This document shows positions 7,788 to 15,339 of a DNA stretch of 16,208 nucleotides, piece after piece; within the stretch, counting starts at the first letter, position 1; each line of letters opens with the position of its first letter. The position numbers and the translations under genes were made by a program. This stretch comes from an uncultured Ruminococcus sp. (GTDB lineage Bacteria > Bacillota > Clostridia > Oscillospirales > Acutalibacteraceae). The stretch is from positions 1-16,208 of the forward strand of contig CACXGJ010000153.1 of NCBI GenBank assembly GCA_902767125.1. Reading direction: 5' to 3'. Below the pieces are notes generated by a model. It worked only from the letters and a program-made list of their open reading frames with translations. It was not told where the DNA came from and searched no databases.

Positions 7788-8732
7788 TTAAATGTTTTTA
7801 TAAATATTGTTATTTGAATTTGAATTTTTTAAAGTGCCGCCGAAAAGTTGAGGCTTCATCGGCAGTATATCAGCCGCCTTTTTTTCAAGAGCGTTGATAA
7901 GCTCATCAAGCTGCCTGACGGAGAGATTTTCCGTAATATGTTCAAGTGTATCAGCGGTAAGTTCGGGAATAGCGACAGCTGAAAGAGCTTTGAGATTTTT
8001 AACGAGTGACTGACGGTAGATATCCCCGTCAGCAGCTTTTTGTTTGAGGGAGCGGAGCATATCAGCAAGCTCTCTCACCTCATCAGCGGTAAAGGATTGT
8101 TCTTCACCGGTAAAAAGTCTTTTTTCGATAGTCAAGGTATCATTTCCTTTCATGTCAAAATTTTTGATGACGCCGGCAGCTTTTTGAGCAGGAACGGCAA
8201 CGAATGACCATTCATAAGCATCTGTAGGCTCATCAAGGATAGCAAAACATAATTTGTTTGAATAATACCTGCCTTTTGAGTGAGAGCAGGCAGAAATATC
8301 CTTTCCGCATATGGAGCAGATATGTTTTTTAACGGAGCAGCCGACACTGACTTCTTTTTTTATGCCGCTTTCAAGGGATATGATAAAGTCGGCTGAAACG
8401 GCTGATTCAGGGACATAGGCTCTTGCAAAAAGACGTTTGTAGGGCTTGTTGTCGGAAGTAACCTTGTTTGGGACAAATTCAGATTTGCATGAAAAAATTC
8501 GTGCAGTCTGATTTGAAGATTTGGGATCATGGTCGGTGATACCTGTTACACCGTTGAACAGTTCGGCAAGGGTATCAAGGGCATTGTCGGAAAATCTTTC
8601 AAAATCCCTGTCAATTTCATTGTCACAGAGGACAACCGAAAATGTATAGACATCATCTTTTGAAAGAGGATGACGGGTAAATTTGTTGATAAGTTCGAGT
8701 TCACCCTCACGGATATCATTATTGTTTGTCAT
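7788..8732 (-). CDS. Prohead maturation protease with scaffold-like C-terminal domain
   Basis: A 314-residue protein whose first 195 residues look like the prohead serine protease of Firmicutes phages (XkdF-like, herpesvirus assemblin fold). Likely catalytic positions are His68 in ITDHDPKS and Ser129 in KKEVSVGCS. A cysteine/histidine insertion (Cys139-x2-Cys142, Cys149-x-His151) resembles a small metal-binding knuckle and precedes DAYEWSFVAVPAQKAAGV, a conserved family ending. Residues 200-314 form a separate acidic and helical region (ADEVRELADMLRSLKQKA and others), consistent with an internal scaffold removed during maturation. ATG 8732 touches the portal stop. Catalytic residues are intact by eye. 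Confidence 0.8.
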   Translation of the reverse strand: MTNNNDIREGELELINKFTRHPLSKDDVYTFSVVLCDNEIDRDFERFSDNALDTLAELFNGVTGITDHDPKSSNQTARIFSCKSEFVPNKVTSDNKPYKRLFARAYVPESAVSADFIISLESGIKKEVSVGCSVKKHICSICGKDISACSHSKGRYYSNKLCFAILDEPTDAYEWSFVAVPAQKAAGVIKNFDMKGNDTLTIEKRLFTGEEQSFTADEVRELADMLRSLKQKAADGDIYRQSLVKNLKALSAVAIPELTADTLEHITENLSVRQLDELINALEKKAADILPMKPQLFGGTLKNSNSNNNIYKNI

Positions 8733-9878
8733 TTAATCATTCCTTTCAAGTTTATTTTCTATCTGAAGTGCTTGAGCATTGAGCAGACGAGCTTTTGCAA
8801 GCTCGACTTCATCCTGAAGGTTGATATTATCCCAGACTATCTCAAATCCGGTATTTATAGCATTGAGCTTGAAAAAGGTGTCACATATCTTTGTGATAGA
8901 GGAGTCAAGTATGCGACGGTAATATTCAAGTTCACTTGTAAGGATATCAGCCTGTTGTGAAGACATTCTTTCTGTCGATGACCATGACAGACCGAGCAGG
9001 AAAGGCGGGATGGAGAGCTTTGCAATTATCTGTTCAAGGAGCTGTCTGACGGGGATATTGCTGTCAGGTATCTGATTGTCAGCCCCGATAACCTTTATGC
9101 TGACATCACCGACTGTAATAAAGTCCTTTGGTTGAGGGCTTTTCATAGCCTTGCTCCATTCCTCGGCAATGAGTCTCGCACGGTCTTTTGAGAAGGAGCG
9201 TTCATTTTCTGTAGGCTTGTATGAAACGGCAAAGCGGACATTTCCGACTCTGTCCCAGTTAGTGCCGATGGCATTGAATATTTTTAAAAGTGTGTCGGCG
9301 ATAAAGGGTAAGCCCTTAAGGATAGAGGTGCCGTAGAGCTGTCCCGGTTCAGGCATAATGGAGCTGCATAAAATAAGAGAAGGGTACTTCACAGGTATCC
9401 TGTCACCGTTTTGAGCGACCGTACATATTTTGATATTGAGAGGATCACCGTCATATACAAGGTCAATATCATCAAGGGACGCATTGTAAAGAGCGGAGAC
9501 ATTTTTACATTGACGGTCGAGGACGATCTCCCCGACAGCAGTGCCGTATACTAAAAGCTGCTGCAGATAGCAGGAAAGGAAGCTGTGAATACCTGTTTCA
9601 CAGGCATTTACACGGATACTTTTAAGAAAGCCGTTTACTTGTTCATCAATAATGGGAGAATCGGTTTTTATTTTGAAATCGCCCATAAGTCTTATAATTT
9701 TTGATATAGCTGCATCTATTATCGGAATGCTGTCTTTAAGCGATTTGTATAGAGAGCGTTCACAAACCGAGCGTGATGTTTTCAGAAAAGAAGAAAAATC
9801 ATTTTGATAGCCGTCTGAAACGGCAGTTTGGATTTTGAAGTCAGAAGTTTTTTTATTTCGGAAATTAAAAAGAGCCAA
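8733..9878 (-). CDS. Portal protein
   Basis: A 381-residue protein between the large terminase and the protease, the fixed place of the portal, the dodecameric ring through which DNA enters the head. Family-like segments include SIPIIDAAISKIIRLMGDF, EPGQLYGTSILKGLPFIADT (about 175-195) and LSIPPFLLGLSWSSTER near the C-terminus. The C-terminal helix ends in LNAQALQIENKL. It is shorter than many portals (often 400-500 residues), but the ends look natural. It starts with TTG 9878 behind a near-perfect GGAGGTGAT site about 10 nt upstream. The gap to TerL is 23 nt. Confidence 0.85.
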   Translation of the reverse strand: MALFNFRNKKTSDFKIQTAVSDGYQNDFSSFLKTSRSVCERSLYKSLKDSIPIIDAAISKIIRLMGDFKIKTDSPIIDEQVNGFLKSIRVNACETGIHSFLSCYLQQLLVYGTAVGEIVLDRQCKNVSALYNASLDDIDLVYDGDPLNIKICTVAQNGDRIPVKYPSLILCSSIMPEPGQLYGTSILKGLPFIADTLLKIFNAIGTNWDRVGNVRFAVSYKPTENERSFSKDRARLIAEEWSKAMKSPQPKDFITVGDVSIKVIGADNQIPDSNIPVRQLLEQIIAKLSIPPFLLGLSWSSTERMSSQQADILTSELEYYRRILDSSITKICDTFFKLNAINTGFEIVWDNINLQDEVELAKARLLNAQALQIENKLERND

Positions 9879-9901
9879 TTATATATCACCTCCGGTTAAA
9901 A

Positions 9902-11152
9902 TTATCTGTCGGAAGCAAAAGCGAAAAATTCATCATCTTCCGAATCGTTGAGAATTGTGGTAACGAAGTAGCGTACATCGTCCATAGCATGGTCATTTTC
10001 CTTGACGGGAGAATCCTTTCCGCCTGTGTCCCAGCGATACAGACCGAATTCATGTATACAGTCTGTGCATGGGCGGCAGATTTTTATTTTCCCCTGTTTG
10101 AGAGCAGTGCTTGTTTGGCGAATACCGTCAATGACATTGTTTTTTGCGGGCTTTACATTGAATCTTCCGTGTCTTCGGATAACTTCAATGAAGCTTGCGG
10201 CTGACGGATCAACGACAATGTCGGATATTTCCCTGTCGGCAATAAGCTCGCACAATGCGGTATAATGCTCCTCATCGGTTCTTGAGAAGCCCTCACGGCG
10301 AGAGGAATAATAATATTCGTCGATTCTGTACCATGAATCACCGTAAAATCCCCAAAGACCGAATGAAGCGGGATTGACAGTACCGTAATCGCATGAAACG
10401 GCAAATTTGGAGAAGCAGCATTTTGGAACATCATAAAGCATATTTTCATCGGACATAAACGGATAGACAAGACCATCGGTAGCTACCCATTTGCCGAGTA
10501 CAAAGCGGTCATAGAAGCTGCCTGAATAGAGATTTTTATATCGCTGACGTATCTTGTCGGACAAGGACGGATTATCGTCCATAGTGAAATGGAGATAATA
10601 GATATTTTTTTCTGAAGTTTTTTTGACCCATTCGGTGCAGAACCAGTGTTGAGGATATTCGGGATTGCAGTTGAACCAGAGCTTGGAGTTTTCGACAGAG
10701 CATCGTGCAAGAGCCTGTTCAACGAAGGAACGGGGCATAAGAGCGACCTCATCAAAAAGTACACCTGAAAGAGTCATGCCCTGAATAAGAGCTGCCGAGC
10801 TTTCATCACGCCCGCCAAAGAGATAGAAGGTATTTTTGATGTTGTCGAGGGATACCTCAAGGACATTGAGGGAAATTTTCTCGGTAACGGTAAAGCCTAT
10901 ATCACGAAGTGTGCGAACAAGAGGTACAGCGACATTTCTTTTAACAGATTTTATAGTTTTTCCGCATACAGCAAAGTTTGCATTGTTGAATGAAAACATA
11001 GCCCATGATATAAAAGAAACGCTCATGCAGAGAGTTTTACCGCTTCTGACCGCACCATCACAGATAATGCCGTCAAAGCTTGAAGTTTTTCTTGAAGGCG
11101 ACCACCAGCTCAAAACATCAAGCTGTTTTTTTGAAAATGGTTTAAAGGTCAT
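9902..11152 (-). CDS. terL: Terminase large subunit (ATPase and nuclease)
   Basis: The DNA-packaging motor, 416 residues, PBSX XtmB-like. It has an N-terminal ATPase with Walker A GAVRSGKT (33-40) and Walker B GVLFDE (130-135), and a coupling segment KLWFNCNPEYPQHWF (157-171). The C-terminal RNase H-type nuclease shows its three acidic positions: Asp255 in VSCDYGTVNPASFG, Asp315 in IVVDPSAASF, and Asp391/392 in NDHAMDDVRYF. Every key motif is present with normal spacing, so the protein looks functional and not a relic. The ATG overlaps the stop of the small subunit (ATGA). The preceding HFTMDDNPSLS and YDRFVLGKWVATDGLVYP are hallmarks of this XtmB-like group. Confidence 0.95.
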   Translation of the reverse strand: MTFKPFSKKQLDVLSWWSPSRKTSSFDGIICDGAVRSGKTLCMSVSFISWAMFSFNNANFAVCGKTIKSVKRNVAVPLVRTLRDIGFTVTEKISLNVLEVSLDNIKNTFYLFGGRDESSAALIQGMTLSGVLFDEVALMPRSFVEQALARCSVENSKLWFNCNPEYPQHWFCTEWVKKTSEKNIYYLHFTMDDNPSLSDKIRQRYKNLYSGSFYDRFVLGKWVATDGLVYPFMSDENMLYDVPKCCFSKFAVSCDYGTVNPASFGLWGFYGDSWYRIDEYYYSSRREGFSRTDEEHYTALCELIADREISDIVVDPSAASFIEVIRRHGRFNVKPAKNNVIDGIRQTSTALKQGKIKICRPCTDCIHEFGLYRWDTGGKDSPVKENDHAMDDVRYFVTTILNDSEDDEFFAFASDR

Positions 11153-11637
11153 TCAGAGTCACCGCCGTCATCATTCTGTGAATTTTTGATACCGTTGAGA
11201 ACAGCGTTGAAAAAATCGGAGGCTGAATTTTGTTGAGAGCGGTTCAGTGTTTCCAATTTTTCAAGAGCCTTGATGCGGTCAAAGAATTTTATTTCCATAG
11301 CCCCGTCTTTTGGACGCTTTATTTCAGCGACATTAAAGAGATTCATGGAAGATAGGTCTTCTTTTGAGGGACTGTCGGAAAAAAGAAGGCTGACAGCATC
11401 ATTGAAGCTGCCGAAGGCGAGCCTTTCATAGCCGAAGGCAGCTTGTTGAGAGAGGAAGTTTAATTTGTTCTGACGGATAGAACTGATATAGTCGGTAATA
11501 TCCTGACGGACGAGTAAAAGCTCGCCGTTTTTTTGAGGTTCTTCAAAGCCTGCAAGCATAGCAGCTTCAGCGGCATTGCCTGTGGATGAATAGAACACAC
11601 AAAAAAGCTTTTCTTTTGTATTAAGATTTTTTTTCAT
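11149..11637 (-). CDS. terS: Terminase small subunit
   Basis: A 162-residue protein immediately before TerL. The N-terminal region (LNTKEKLFCVFYSSTGNAAEAAMLAGF, about 5-31) is the helix-turn-helix opening of the Terminase_2 / XtmA family, which recognises DNA for packaging. A helical oligomerisation part follows. The C-terminus (FDRIKALEKLETL, then ASDFFNAVLNGI) resembles the tail segment that contacts the large subunit in this family. ATG 11637 has AGGAG 10 nt upstream. It is the first gene of the 16-gene operon. Confidence 0.85.
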   Translation of the reverse strand: MKKNLNTKEKLFCVFYSSTGNAAEAAMLAGFEEPQKNGELLLVRQDITDYISSIRQNKLNFLSQQAAFGYERLAFGSFNDAVSLLFSDSPSKEDLSSMNLFNVAEIKRPKDGAMEIKFFDRIKALEKLETLNRSQQNSASDFFNAVLNGIKNSQNDDGGDSE

Positions 11638-11670
11638 TTATTAAAAACTCCTTTCAGCCATACTTCCGAA

Positions 11671-11703
11671 AACAAAAAAATTCGACCTTAAGAGGTCGAA
11701 TTT
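11671..11703 (-). terminator. Rho-independent terminator-like hairpin before the phage-like operon
   Basis: A perfect 10-bp inverted repeat, AAATTCGACC (11678-11687) and GGTCGAATTT (11694-11703), has a 6-nt loop. On the minus strand the stem runs directly into TTTTTTTG. With the hairpin at 11734-11766 it forms a tandem stop for the lipoprotein gene. It lies only about 40 nt before the first gene of the phage-like operon. Confidence 0.75.
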
Positions 11704-11733
11704 CAGAAAAAATATTTATTTTTGCAAAAATAT

Positions 11734-11766
11734 ATGACAGGCAAACCTTTAAGGGAAGCCTGTCAT
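11734..11766 (-). terminator. Terminator-like hairpin after the lipoprotein gene
   Basis: ATGACAGGC (11734-11742) and GCCTGTCAT (11758-11766) form a 9-bp perfect stem. The loop contains a small CCTTAAAGG palindrome. On the minus strand it is followed by ATATTTTTG, a weaker T-tract than that of the second hairpin. It starts 10 nt after the lipoprotein stop codon. Confidence 0.65.
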
Positions 11767-11775
11767 AAAATAATT

Positions 11776-13029
11776 TTATAACTGCCAAAGATAATCGTAA
11801 CCGTATTCAAAGTATGAGCCGAAGGCGATGCGGTTGAAATTACCGCTGATGCCGCCGAAGTTAGCGATCTCATCATTGATTATATCAGAGGTAAGAACTC
11901 TGAAAGGTACATACTGTTCCTTTGGTATATCAGCATTTCCGAGTATTCTCAAGGAATAATCCACCATACCGTAGGCTGTCCATTCATAGCTTTGAGCAAC
12001 GAGCATTTCAAGAGAACCCCTTTGAGCTGCCGTAAATGCCTCATCGGAGCCTCCCGTGGAGATAACGGGGAGCTTTATAGCGAGCTGTTCAAGAGTATCA
12101 ACTGTATCACTTATCATACTTTCGTCAAAGACTATTATATAATTGATATTTTTATTTTCCTTGATAGCCTTTTCGATACTGTCGGGAAGTTCCTTGTCCA
12201 ATTCAGACGAAGATATATTGATGCCATGACAGTGACCTGTGACATCAGCGATATACCTGTCAAATTCATTTTTAAAACCGTTTGCAACAGTATTGGACTG
12301 TACGGAATCAGTGCAGTTTATTGCAAGAGCCTCCAGCTTTCCGTCAGTTTTGGTGATAGCCCAGTCTGCAAGAGTCCGACCAATGACATCATAGTCAACA
12401 GGCATGGTATAATCAGCGAAGTGATCATTTTGACCTGATGTTATGCAGCCTGCTGATACTACCTCAATGCCGTTGGCTTGGGCATATTCTATATTGGTAG
12501 AGAATTTATCCTTGTTTATATTACCGAAAAGGATGACAATATCGGACTTGTCATTAACAGCCGTATTAAGAGCCTTATTTATTGAATCCTCCGTACCGTC
12601 AGTTTTTGCGACAACGATTTTTGCAAATTTAACTGCTTCGGCGGCGACCTTGAACTGTTCAACAACGAGCTTTGTATAGGTAAGATTAAGATTATCACAT
12701 ATAAGAGTGACGGTCTTATTTTGTGCAATTGAACGGGCATCTATAGCATCAGCCTTTGAATTAAATTCAGGCATTTTCTGATAAGAAGAAATATAGGATT
12801 TCATTTGAGCGATCTGTGATGAAGATATCGGACTTCTTGGAGCCTGACTTTTCTGACTTTGCTCCTGGGAGCTTTCCTGTACTTCGGAAGCGACTGAAGC
12901 GACAGAAGGAGCAGAGGACTCATCCGCTTGAACAGATGCTTCCGAATTTTGATCATCACCGCAGGCAGACAAAGATAAGACCGATAAAACAACAGCAGAC
13001 AAAATGATCGCCGAGATAGATTTTTTCAT
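11776..13029 (-). CDS. Orphan sugar-type substrate-binding lipoprotein
   Basis: A 417-residue extracytoplasmic binding protein of the type I periplasmic-binding fold (Peripla_BP_4, ribose/galactose-binding group). It has an N-terminal lipoprotein signal with lipobox LSAC (Cys23) and then a Ser/Glu/Gln-rich linker (about 24-70). The two-lobed domain shows KTVTLICDNLNLTYTKLVVE, SDIVILFGNINKD, GIEVVSAGCI, INYIIVFDESM and PVISTGGSDEAF. Its last residues return to an aromatic segment (FGSYFEYGYDYLWQL). The frame opens at 13092, but ATG 13029 is chosen: GGAGG is 5 nt upstream and the signal peptide begins there. No ABC permease or ATPase gene is adjacent, so it may feed a transporter encoded elsewhere or act as a sensor. 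The ligand cannot be told. Confidence 0.88.
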   Translation of the reverse strand: MKKSISAIILSAVVLSVLSLSACGDDQNSEASVQADESSAPSVASVASEVQESSQEQSQKSQAPRSPISSSQIAQMKSYISSYQKMPEFNSKADAIDARSIAQNKTVTLICDNLNLTYTKLVVEQFKVAAEAVKFAKIVVAKTDGTEDSINKALNTAVNDKSDIVILFGNINKDKFSTNIEYAQANGIEVVSAGCITSGQNDHFADYTMPVDYDVIGRTLADWAITKTDGKLEALAINCTDSVQSNTVANGFKNEFDRYIADVTGHCHGINISSSELDKELPDSIEKAIKENKNINYIIVFDESMISDTVDTLEQLAIKLPVISTGGSDEAFTAAQRGSLEMLVAQSYEWTAYGMVDYSLRILGNADIPKEQYVPFRVLTSDIINDEIANFGGISGNFNRIAFGSYFEYGYDYLWQL

Positions 13030-13097
13030 AAGATCCTCCAAAATAAACACACTAAAAAAATTGAATGTTACCATTTTCCTATTATCCAACATTTTTA

Positions 13098-13126
13098 ATT
13101 ATACTTTTGAAATCGAAGATTGTCAA
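13098..13126 (-). promoter_or_regulatory. Consensus sigma-A promoter of the lipoprotein gene
   Basis: On the minus strand a perfect TTGACA (13126-13121) and a perfect TATAAT (13103-13098) are separated by 17 nt. Transcription would start near 13091, giving a leader of about 60 nt. Such an exact match predicts strong basal expression unless repressed; no clear operator palindrome overlaps it. Confidence 0.88.
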
Positions 13127-13181
13127 CAAGTATTTTTGACGTATTTACCAAAACAAAGGACAATTTTTTTGATAGTTTAAC

Positions 13182-13209
13182 GAATGGATTTTTATAAATT
13201 GCCTATAAT
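13182..13209 (+). promoter_or_regulatory. Possible forespore-type promoter of gpr
   Basis: In Bacillus, gpr is transcribed by the forespore factors sigma-F and sigma-G, whose -35 core is roughly G-[ACT]-A-T-[AG]. Here GAATG (13182-13186) precedes CTATAAT (13203-13209) by 16 nt. The -10 part is closer to a general TATAAT than to the CAT-type sigma-G box, so the assignment is tentative. Confidence 0.35.
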
Positions 13210-13246
13210 TATAAAGAGAATAAAAAATGATCGAAGGATGGTATAT

Positions 13247-14074
13247 ATGCAGTCAAGGACAGATCTGGCGATAGAAAATACAGAAACGGAAGGATGCTTA
13301 AAAGGTATCGAAAAAGAGGAGATACAAGAGGGAGATCTGAAGATAACAAGGATATCCGTGACAGATAAGGAAACGGCAGATATAATAGGTAAGCCTGTCG
13401 GAAAATATATAACAATAGAATGCCTGCCGATAACGGATAATGTAGGAGACCTTAAAAAAGAGACGGAAATAATAGGAACAGAGATAAAGAATTTCGTGCC
13501 ATATGAAGGTGAGATATTGGTGGCAGGATTGGGGAATAAAGAGATAACGCCTGATGCATTGGGTGTGAGGAGTATGGAATATATTCTGGCAACAAGGCAT
13601 ATAAAAGGAGAATTTTCAAGGATAGCGGGCTTGGACAGATTAAGGGGAGTTTCAGTGATAACAACGGGAGTCATGGGACAAACAGGCATAGAAACAGGTG
13701 AGATAATAGGAAGTATCGTGAAGGAAATAAAGCCTGATGTACTGATAGCGGTAGATGCACTTGCGGCGAAAGAGATATCAAGATTAGGCTGTACAGTGCA
13801 GATAAGTAATACAGGCATAAATCCGGGATCAGGTGTGGGAAACAGAAGAAAGGGCATCAATCAAAAGAATATAGGTATACCTGTAATAGCGGTAGGGATA
13901 CCGACAGTAGTTGATCTTATGACCTTGATATATGATAAAAGCGAGAGTATGATAGTGACACCGAGAGAAATAGACCTTTTGATAGAGAGAGGTGCAAGGC
14001 TTATCGGAATGGCAATAAACTGTGCATTGCAGGGCGAGTATGATTATGATACGCTTTGGGAATTGGTATCATAA
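13247..14074 (+). CDS. gpr: Germination protease GPR (spore protease)
   Basis: GPR (peptidase family A25) degrades the small acid-soluble proteins that coat spore DNA, releasing amino acids at germination. The 275 residues include the conserved start RTDLAIE (4-10), LVAGLGNKEITPDALG (91-106) with Asp103, GVMGQTGIET (141-150), IAVDALAAKE with Asp170, and the long conserved QISNTGINPGSGVGNRRK and IGIPTVVD. Asp103 and Asp170 match the two aspartates reported essential in Bacillus GPR by motif context. The start ATG 13247 (AAGGATGG 5 nt upstream) leaves only three residues before RTDLA, a short propeptide as in clostridia. It is much shorter than Bacillus GPR (about 370): the segment before MIVTPREIDLL is reduced to a few residues. 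It is followed by spoIIP, as in Bacillus. Confidence 0.95.
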   Translation: MQSRTDLAIENTETEGCLKGIEKEEIQEGDLKITRISVTDKETADIIGKPVGKYITIECLPITDNVGDLKKETEIIGTEIKNFVPYEGEILVAGLGNKEITPDALGVRSMEYILATRHIKGEFSRIAGLDRLRGVSVITTGVMGQTGIETGEIIGSIVKEIKPDVLIAVDALAAKEISRLGCTVQISNTGINPGSGVGNRRKGINQKNIGIPVIAVGIPTVVDLMTLIYDKSESMIVTPREIDLLIERGARLIGMAINCALQGEYDYDTLWELVS

Positions 14075-14131
14075 ATAATTTTTCCTTTGCATAAAAATTG
14101 ATTAAAGTCAATTTCAGCGGGGGGAAAAGCA

Positions 14132-15298
14132 TTGAGAAGTAATAAAAATAAGACAGAAAATATTTTAATGATATTAATGTCAATAGTGCTTACGGCAGCG
14201 GGGATATGCTGTATGACGGTGAAATTATCCGTAATGAATGTCAAGCCCGGATTTGATATATTGGCAGCAGAGATGGCATTTCCGACAGGTGATACGGAGT
14301 ATGGAAATTCAGAAGTGACAGTTTCGGAAACACCCTCTGAAACAAGCACTCCCGAAAAGAGTGCAGTAGCCGCCGACAGCTCGGAAATATCCTCAAAGCC
14401 TGAAAGCAGTACGGTAAATTCCAAAAAGGAAGAAAAGAAAAACGAAAATTCCGAAGATTTTGAAGCATCGGAAGCGACCGAAAAGGAAATTGAAGAATAC
14501 AATAAAAAGCATGACGGAGAAGAACAATATCCCGTGTATGAATTTACAATAACAGAGGGAAATGAAAGCTATAAAAGCGTGCAGATAAAGAACACGTCTT
14601 CAACGGATATAGATATAAAAAAGGAATTGGAAAGTAAGTTGGGTTTTGAGATGGAAAAGACAGATGAACCGCAGGTACTGATATATCACACGCATACATC
14701 GGAAAGTTTTTTGCAGTATGATACAGGATATTTTTATGAGAGCTTCTATCCGAGAACAACTGATACTTCACAGAATATATGTGCAGTAGGCGAAGAAATT
14801 GCCAAGCAGCTCAATAAAGCAGGGATAAATACGATACATGATACAACGCTGCATGATTATCCGAGCTATAACGGGGCATATGACAGGAGCTATGAAACGG
14901 TTAGCAAGTATATAGAGAAATATCCATCAATAAAGGTGACATTGGATATACACCGTGACGGCATAGGAACAGATACGCAAAAAACAAAGCCTGTATTTAC
15001 GGTCAACGGAAAAAAAGCCGCACAGATAATGATACTTTCGGGATATAATTATGATGATTCGGAGGAGTTCAGGGATTGGGAATATAATTTGAGGTTTGCA
15101 CTGCAGATACAGAAAAAAGCAGGTGAGATGTATCCGAATATGGTAAGACCGCTGAATTTTTCGGATTTCATGTATAACATGAATATAAATACAGGCTCGC
15201 TTCTGATAGAAATGGGAGCGGAGTCGAATACTATCGAGGAAGTAAGATATTCGGGATATCTTCTTGGAAAGGTGTTGGCAGAGGTATTGAAAAAATAA
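14132..15298 (+). CDS. spoIIP: Stage II sporulation protein P, peptidoglycan hydrolase
   Basis: SpoIIP is a membrane-anchored cell-wall hydrolase (amidase and endopeptidase) that works with SpoIID and SpoIIM to thin septal peptidoglycan and drive engulfment of the forespore. The 388 residues comprise an N-terminal membrane anchor (about 11-33, MILMSIVLTAAGICCM), a long Ser/Glu/Lys-rich linker (about 55-150) and the catalytic domain (about 175-388). Probable active-site or metal residues are His186 and His188 in LIYHTHTSESF, His274 in LDIHRDG, and Glu360 in LLIEMGAESNT. The start is TTG 14132 with GGGGGG 7-8 nt upstream; no ATG fits. The gap to gpr is 57 nt without a terminator, so co-transcription with gpr is likely. 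Confidence 0.95.
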   Translation: MRSNKNKTENILMILMSIVLTAAGICCMTVKLSVMNVKPGFDILAAEMAFPTGDTEYGNSEVTVSETPSETSTPEKSAVAADSSEISSKPESSTVNSKKEEKKNENSEDFEASEATEKEIEEYNKKHDGEEQYPVYEFTITEGNESYKSVQIKNTSSTDIDIKKELESKLGFEMEKTDEPQVLIYHTHTSESFLQYDTGYFYESFYPRTTDTSQNICAVGEEIAKQLNKAGINTIHDTTLHDYPSYNGAYDRSYETVSKYIEKYPSIKVTLDIHRDGIGTDTQKTKPVFTVNGKKAAQIMILSGYNYDDSEEFRDWEYNLRFALQIQKKAGEMYPNMVRPLNFSDFMYNMNINTGSLLIEMGAESNTIEEVRYSGYLLGKVLAEVLKK

Positions 15299-15339
15299 AA
15301 ATCCGTCAAAATAGTAGTGTATTTTTTGAATGGATTTGG

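Noticed and set aside
11992..12438. A 148-codon plus-strand frame inside the lipoprotein gene
   Set aside because: Antisense to a clear binding-protein domain, with no family resemblance.
13030..13091. Riboswitch in the lipoprotein leader
   Set aside because: The leader is only about 60 nt, AT-rich, and shows no conserved aptamer or expression-platform hairpin.
13192..13860. A 222-codon open frame antisense to gpr
   Set aside because: gpr is strongly conserved in the other direction; the antisense product is a low-complexity Ser/Ile/Pro string produced by gpr codon usage.
14095..14115. Hairpin AAATTGA / TCAATTT between gpr and spoIIP as a terminator
   Set aside because: The stem is short and AT-only apart from one GC pair, and it is followed by CAGCGGGGGG, not a T-tract. 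It more likely does nothing or affects translation of spoIIP.
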